From contig JAZLCE010000002.1 in NCBI GenBank assembly GCA_045614025.1, positions 1 through 62,872 of the forward strand: a stretch of 62,872 nucleotides of DNA, written 5' to 3'. Positions 61,128 to 62,872 of the stretch are shown piece by piece; within the stretch, counting starts at the first letter, position 1; every line of letters begins with the position of its first letter. The stretch is from RGIG4140 sp045614025. GTDB taxonomy: Bacteria > Pseudomonadota > Alphaproteobacteria > CAAHEQ01 > UBA3637. The translations under genes and the position numbers were made by a program. Under the pieces are notes generated by a model. That model had not been told where the DNA came from and searched no databases. It worked only from the letters and a program-made list of their open reading frames with translations.

Positions 61128-61264
61128 AAGGAACGTTTATTCTCACCACTTATTTTTGATCTTTATTTGAGCTAATTTAAAAGAAAATCCTTTTAAAATC
61201 AAAGATTGAAAAAAAATGTCTTTAAACCATTTAATAAAAAAAGTGATTGATTTAAACGTTCCTT
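61128..61264. promoter_or_regulatory. Putative invertible promoter segment (right locus)
   Basis: AAGGAACGTTTA (61128-61139) and TAAACGTTCCTT (61253-61264) are a perfect 12-bp inverted repeat, with imperfect extension inward (CACCACTT against AAGTGATT). The 113-bp core is between the divergent invertase and autotransporter genes. Its reverse complement aligns with the left segment (both keep TTGA at positions 61-63 from the repeat), so the two segments lie in opposite states relative to their genes. Fixed sequence CTTTATGCTATCCAGTTAAA after the repeat is identical at both loci. Confidence 0.8.
61174..61202 (-). promoter_or_regulatory. Candidate promoter in the right segment, pointing at the invertase
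   Basis: Minus-strand TTGATT (61197-61202) and TAAATT (61174-61179), 17 bases apart, are the counterpart of the left promoter at 1606-1634. In the present orientation it faces the recombinase gene and away from the autotransporter, so the autotransporter is predicted OFF. Tentative because of the AT-rich context. Confidence 0.42.
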
Positions 61265-61312
61265 TATGCTATCCAGTTAAACATAGAATAATATGCATTT
61301 TTAGGGGGAACT

Positions 61313-62872
61313 ATGAAAAAAATATATGCAACACTTTTAACAACAAGTTTTCTTTTTTCTTTAAATACTTATGCAACAACTGTTACTTCATTTCAAGGGT
61401 TAACAGATGCTTTAGGAACAGCTGATGCAAATGTTGTTTTTGATGCTTCGGGCGTTCAAAATATTGATGGTTGGATGACGATTCAAGCAGGCCAATCTGT
61501 TGCACTTCAAAATGTTGCCTCTTGGACAAACACGAATCAAACTTTTAAAATTTCTAATAATGAATATGTTGCTGGAACAATACCAAGCCTTGGAAACAGC
61601 AATACATTTGGCATTGGAAAAGAAAGATTAATTACGAACTTGGGAGAGTTAAAAATTAATAGCGTTGTTGTTCAAAATAATGACTTGTTAACTTCTTCAA
61701 GACCTAATAGTCAGTATGCTTTGTGGGGATCTGCATTTATTCAAAATAAAGGGATTATTACAGAAATATCCGATTTGATAGTAAAAAATAATGATGTTAA
61801 CACCTTAAAGGGGCATGATTTATGGGGTGGGTTAGTTGGAAATCTTGATGGTGGCCAAATTAAAAGCATTAAAAATACCATTTTTGAAAACAATTCATTT
61901 TTAACACAACAAAGCTCTCCTCATGGAGCTGTTATTTATAATGGAACAAATACAGCAGGTTCTCCTTCAGTTATTGAACTTATTGAAGAAACAGAATTCA
62001 AAAATAATCATATGTTTGCAGGAGAGAATAATAGCGGTGGTGGTCACGGCGGTGTTATTGATAACAATCAAAGAGGTGTTGTTAATAAGATACATAAAAC
62101 AAAATTTATCAATAACAGCTCACAAAAACCTGGCTCAGAAGCATCAGGACATGCTTCTGGTGGAGCAATAGATAATTATCATATTATTAAAGAAATTTCA
62201 GAGAGCGAATTTCACGGAAATTTTGTTTTTACTGAATCAAGGGATGCTCTTGTAATGGGAGGGGCAATTAAAAACCTGTATGTAAGCGCATCTCTAGATG
62301 CAGCTGGGCGTATTGATAATATTGTGGATGTAGATTTTATTGGAAATTATGCCAAAAATACTGCAGGCGAAGCCTATGGTGGCGCATTTGCTACTGGGGA
62401 TGGGGCTCGTGGAGCAGCAATAACTGAAAAAATGATTAATGTGCTATTCAAAGATAATTATGCACAAGGAGATGGGCTTGAAGATGGTTCTGGTGGTGCA
62501 TTTGGTGGTGCAATGTATAACACAGGAATAATCAAAACATTAAACGGGAAGTTTATTGAGAACTATGCTATTAGTAAATATGGCAAAGCTCAAGGTGGTG
62601 CAATTTGGAATAAAGGCACAATTGAAAGCATTAAGGATTCAGAATTTACAGGCAACTATGCAACAGGTGGATATGAATCACTTGGTGGTGCAATATATAA
62701 CGAGGGCACAATTGGATTTGAAGGAACAAACATCTTTAAAGGCAATAAAACAGGCAATAAACTTAATGATATTTATAACACAGGAACAATCACTGTTTCA
62801 GGAGATTTAACGCTTGATGGCGGTATTACTGGAACAGGAGCTGTTACTTTTAAAGACGGCGCTTCTTTAAAT
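61313..62872 (+). CDS. Pmp-like autotransporter, 5' part (right copy, truncated by window end)
   Basis: Open from the ATG at 61313 (AGGGGG ribosome site, as in the left copy) to the window edge, 520 codons with no stop. Signal peptide residues 1-20 end in NTYA. The passenger consists of Pmp-style units: GGA-I/F/M blocks paired with FxxN (F-K-N-N, F-I-N-N, F-T-G-N), e.g. at codons ~200-480. Compared with the left copy the signal region, first ~60 residues and the final ~80 residues are nearly identical, whereas the middle carries diverged and length-variable repeats. Type V secretion and surface exposure are inferred; the barrel is beyond the edge. Confidence 0.87.
   Translation, partial: MKKIYATLLTTSFLFSLNTYATTVTSFQGLTDALGTADANVVFDASGVQNIDGWMTIQAGQSVALQNVASWTNTNQTFKISNNEYVAGTIPSLGNSNTFGIGKERLITNLGELKINSVVVQNNDLLTSSRPNSQYALWGSAFIQNKGIITEISDLIVKNNDVNTLKGHDLWGGLVGNLDGGQIKSIKNTIFENNSFLTQQSSPHGAVIYNGTNTAGSPSVIELIEETEFKNNHMFAGENNSGGGHGGVIDNNQRGVVNKIHKTKFINNSSQKPGSEASGHASGGAIDNYHIIKEISESEFHGNFVFTESRDALVMGGAIKNLYVSASLDAAGRIDNIVDVDFIGNYAKNTAGEAYGGAFATGDGARGAAITEKMINVLFKDNYAQGDGLEDGSGGAFGGAMYNTGIIKTLNGKFIENYAISKYGKAQGGAIWNKGTIESIKDSEFTGNYATGGYESLGGAIYNEGTIGFEGTNIFKGNKTGNKLNDIYNTGTITVSGDLTLDGGITGTGAVTFKDGASLN
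62732..62872. repeat. 141-bp exact inverted repeat shared with the left window end
   Basis: Exact reverse complement of bases 1-141; the divergence point is base 62731 (C versus T in gene orientation). It marks where the two autotransporter paralogues become identical for at least 141 bases. Confidence 0.9.

Noticed and set aside
1..62872. Circular replicon or phage with terminal inverted repeats
   Set aside because: Ends are coding sequence of paralogous genes, gene content is chromosomal housekeeping, and no replication or phage genes are present.

Overview
This is a 62.9 kb window from an AT-rich (about 30% G+C by eye) alphaproteobacterium. The cell-cycle regulators CtrA and ChpT, the division-site ATPase MipZ, a perfect CtrA box, a dense cluster of GANTC (CcrM-type) sites and an alphaproteobacterial RpoH-type promoter all point that way. 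The gene density, paralogous surface proteins and glycan genes would suit a host-associated, possibly gut, lineage; the exact order cannot be read from the sequence.

The two ends are the same locus type facing outward. The left end (1-1509, minus) and right end (61313-62872, plus) each carry the 5' part of a Pmp-like autotransporter gene. The last 141 bases of the window are an exact inverted copy of the first 141, so the window looks like a complete contig that stopped where two paralogous genes become identical. Upstream of each gene lies a 137-143 bp segment bounded by inverted repeats with the core AAGGAACGTTTA. The two segments are homologous but lie in opposite orientation relative to their genes. 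The right one sits directly beside a Mpi-like serine recombinase gene (60482-61084). This reads as a two-locus, invertible-promoter phase-variation system caught with one gene ON and one OFF.

Layout: 1.8-6.5 kb is a housekeeping operon (mlaE-mlaF-radA-cvpA-deaminase-rlmH) followed by tRNA-Ser. 7.0-13.5 kb has a CofE-like ligase, a small DUF5662-like gene, pnuC, and a divergent NAD-salvage block: pncA-NMNAT-pncB-nadE against nrtR, with operators between them. 13.5-21.4 kb holds unknown genes, including a 1204-residue helical protein, and coaE. 21.4-32 kb is a surface-glycan region with three GT2 enzymes, an OCH1/TcdA-like glycosyltransferase, an AlgJ/AlgI-type O-acetylation pair, a lipoprotein and an apparently exported deaminase. 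32-36.4 kb is a low-density accessory stretch with DUF805 and DUF5334 proteins, tRNA-Gln, tRNA-Arg and several decayed tRNA-3'-end/terminator repeats. 36.4-44.6 kb carries rho, a degenerate SucCD-like pair coupled to chpT, an IleS of the 1035-residue eukaryote-like type, and ctrA. 44.7-51.6 kb has an outer-membrane beta-barrel gene behind the GANTC cluster, a free-standing NrdD glycyl-radical-like mini-protein, a transglutaminase-like protein, alr, a second serine recombinase, a radical-SAM/PDT-like operon with the same promoter-operator layout as pncA, an AI-2E-type permease and tRNA-Glu. 51.8-60.5 kb holds rne, amiC, pgm, mipZ and htpG.

Three themes connect genes. First, NAD homeostasis: NrtR probably controls the pncA operon and itself, and apparently also the distant radical-SAM/PDT-like operon. 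Second, cell cycle: ChpT phosphorelay, CtrA autoregulation, MipZ, and a possibly methylation-sensitive porin promoter. Third, surface variation: phase-variable autotransporters, polysaccharide synthesis and O-acetylation. Gene functions rest on recognised motifs; no database search was run.
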